A stretch of DNA of 7,386 nt, taken from the NCBI GenBank assembly GCA_030830245.1, contig JAURNJ010000313.1, positions 1 through 7,386 on the forward strand. Reading direction: 5' to 3'. The notes beneath the pieces are model-generated. The model was not told where the DNA came from and did no database searches. It was given only the letters and a program-made list of their open reading frames with translations. Position numbers and translations under genes: made by a program. This document shows, piece after piece, positions 5,697 through 7,386 of this stretch (its first letter is position 1; each line of letters begins with the position of its first letter). The DNA comes from Novosphingobium sp. GTDB taxonomy: Bacteria; Pseudomonadota; Alphaproteobacteria; Sphingomonadales; Sphingomonadaceae.

Positions 5697-7386
5697 ATGG
5701 ACCTCAGGAACATCTCCGCCTGGTCGATCCGCAACCCGGTGATTCCGATTGTCATCTTTGTCGGCCTGGTGATGGCCGGCGTGGTCAGCTTCATGCGGCT
5801 CGACATCCAGCAACAGCCGGATATCGAATTCCCCATGGTGATCATCCAGATCGCCCAGCCCGGCGCGGCGCCGACCGAGATCGAAACCCAGATCACCCAG
5901 CGGGTCGAGGCTGCGGTGCGCTCCATCAGCGGGGTCAAGTCGATCGGATCGACCGCGAGCGAGGGCAACAGTGGCACCTTCGTCGAATTCGCGATCGGGC
6001 AGGACATCAATACCGCTGTCAACGAGGTAAAGAACGCAGTCGATCAGGTGCGCAGCGAATTGCCCGACGGCATCCTCGAACCGCAGATCTACAAGGCGAC
6101 GACAACCTCCGACCCAATCGCGTTCTTCGCGGTAAAAAGCGATGACATGACGCTCGAGCAGCTGTCGTGGTTCATCGACGACACCGTGGCCAAGCGGCTG
6201 CTGTCCATTGATGGCATGGCCCAGGTGACCCGCCAGGGCGGGGTCGATCGCGAAATCCTAGTAACCGTCGACCCGGCGCGGATGCAGGCGCTTGGGGTCA
6301 CGGCGGCGCAAGTCAACAACGTGCTGCGCCAGCTCAACGTCAATGCCGCCGGTGGCAAGGCCGAGATAGGCGGAACGCGGCAATCGCTGCGGGTTCTGGG
6401 CAACGCCCGCAATGCCTTCGAGCTTTCACAGACCGACATTGCCCTGGGCGGCGGCAGGACGATCAAGTTGGCCGATATTGCGCGGGTAGCCGACGCTTAT
6501 GGCGAGGTGGGCAACATCGCCAAGTTCAACGGCAAACAGGTCGTGACATTCGACATTGCCCGTGCGCGGGGCGAGTCCGACGTCGCTGTCTACGATGCGG
6601 CGATCGAGGAACTGGAAAAAATCGAGGCAGAACATCCCGGCGTGAGCTTCCGGGAGATGTTCACCACGGTACGCTACACCCGCTCCTCCTACACCAGTTC
6701 GATGGAAGCCCTGGTCGAAGGCGCGGTTCTAGCCGTTGTCGTGGTGTTCCTGTTCCTGCGCGACTGGCGCGCGACGATCATTTCGGCGGTCGCCATTCCG
6801 CTCTCGGCCATCCCGACATTCTGGTTCATGGACCTGTTGGGTTTCTCGCTGAACATGCAGTCGCTGCTCGCTCTCAGCCTGGTCGCGGGGGTGCTGGTCG
6901 ACGATGCCATCGTCGAGATCGAGAACATCGTCAGACACATGCGGATGGGCAAGACCGCCTATCAGGCTTCGATCGATGCTGCCGACGAGATCGGCCTCGC
7001 GGTGGTTGCGACAACTTTCTCGATTGTCGCCGTGTTCCTGCCGGTGGGCATCATGCCAGGCGTTTCGGGAGAGATCTTTCGCGCGTTCGGCCTGACCATC
7101 GTGGTCGCCGTGTTGATGAGCCTTGCCGTGGCGCGGATGATCACGCCAATGGCAGCGGCCTATTTCCTGCAAGCACACGGCGAGGCCGACCATGCCGGTG
7201 GCATTTGGATGCAGCGCTACATGGCCGTGCTGCACTGGTCGCTCGACCAGACCAAAGCCGACGCCTATCGCCGAGCCCATGCCGACCACAGCGGGCACCT
7301 CTCGCTGCTCGATCGCTTCAGGGCCCGGCTTCGCGATCATCGCCTATGGATGATCGGTCTTGGCGCTGGAGCTCTGGCGCTTACCG
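5697..7386 (+). CDS. RND efflux inner-membrane permease, N-terminal 563 residues (runs off the window)
   Basis: This is an AcrB/AcrD/AcrF-type proton-driven permease; about half of a usual ~1,050-aa protein is visible. It begins MDLRNISAWSIRNPVIPI with TM1 at about 14-33, followed by the first periplasmic porter domains: QQQPDIEFPMVIIQ, then PGAAPTEIETQIT and VEAAVRSISGVKSI. TM2 to TM6 span about 337-490. TM4 carries the proton-relay pair D402-D403 in GVLVDDAIVEIENIV, matching Asp407/Asp408 of E. coli AcrB. TTFSIVAVFLPVGIMPG (439-455) is the conserved TM5 block. A His-rich cytoplasmic loop (about 492-548) leads into TM7. The start ATG at 5697 has GAGG at 5686-5689 and follows the adaptor stop by 10 bp. 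With the adaptor it forms a drug or metabolite exporter of the HAE-1 type; the substrate is unknown. No outer-membrane channel gene is seen in the window. Confidence 0.95.
   Translation, partial: MDLRNISAWSIRNPVIPIVIFVGLVMAGVVSFMRLDIQQQPDIEFPMVIIQIAQPGAAPTEIETQITQRVEAAVRSISGVKSIGSTASEGNSGTFVEFAIGQDINTAVNEVKNAVDQVRSELPDGILEPQIYKATTTSDPIAFFAVKSDDMTLEQLSWFIDDTVAKRLLSIDGMAQVTRQGGVDREILVTVDPARMQALGVTAAQVNNVLRQLNVNAAGGKAEIGGTRQSLRVLGNARNAFELSQTDIALGGGRTIKLADIARVADAYGEVGNIAKFNGKQVVTFDIARARGESDVAVYDAAIEELEKIEAEHPGVSFREMFTTVRYTRSSYTSSMEALVEGAVLAVVVVFLFLRDWRATIISAVAIPLSAIPTFWFMDLLGFSLNMQSLLALSLVAGVLVDDAIVEIENIVRHMRMGKTAYQASIDAADEIGLAVVATTFSIVAVFLPVGIMPGVSGEIFRAFGLTIVVAVLMSLAVARMITPMAAAYFLQAHGEADHAGGIWMQRYMAVLHWSLDQTKADAYRRAHADHSGHLSLLDRFRARLRDHRLWMIGLGAGALALT

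Noticed and set aside
4379..6022. 547-codon open frame on the minus strand opposite the adaptor and permease genes
   Set aside because: It lies antisense to two unmistakable RND genes, its translation shows no coherent domains, and long antisense frames are usual in high-GC DNA.

Overview
The window looks like chromosomal housekeeping and stress DNA from a high-GC alphaproteobacterium, most likely Sphingomonadales. The main evidence is a clear SciP (DUF1153) gene, a cell-cycle regulator largely confined to Alphaproteobacteria, and an MnmA of the alphaproteobacterial type. No tRNA, rRNA, CRISPR array, insertion sequence or sign of recent transfer was seen. There is no gene-free stretch longer than 300 bases.

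Layout. Positions 1-392 (+) hold the 3' part of a PhzF-family isomerase gene. It meets tail-to-tail, through a shared CTAG, a serine beta-lactamase-like lipoprotein on the minus strand (389-1522). A 46-bp gap separates that gene from a divergent small gene (1569-1913, +) for a membrane-anchored, four-cysteine envelope protein of unknown function. That gene ends inside the 3' end of mnmA (1897-3063, -), the tRNA-Gln/Lys/Glu wobble-uridine 2-thiolase. A 148-bp divergent control region (3064-3211) follows. It holds a TTAACCAT box identical to a known CtrA half-site, a perfect 8-bp inverted repeat, and -10-like elements so close to both start codons that leaderless mRNAs are possible. To its right lies a two-gene unit: an unrecognised 107-aa protein (3212-3535) overlapping sciP (3532-3834) by ATGA.

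Next is a monocistronic GlsB/YeaQ/YmgE-type small membrane protein gene (3958-4221), followed by a 16-bp perfect hairpin whose left arm can also pair with an upstream sequence. After a 268-bp spacer comes an RND efflux operon: periplasmic adaptor (4490-5686) and inner-membrane permease (5697 to beyond the window end), 10 bp apart.

How the genes work together. The RND pair forms two parts of a tripartite exporter; no outer-membrane channel or local regulator gene is visible. SciP is expected to restrain CtrA-dependent transcription, and the CtrA-like box near its operon suggests a possible feedback loop. The other genes look like independent units. I found no clearly new multi-gene system. The points most worth a second look are the mnmA/sciP control region, the two mutually exclusive hairpins after the GlsB-type gene, and the small cysteine-rich protein beside the lipoprotein hydrolase.
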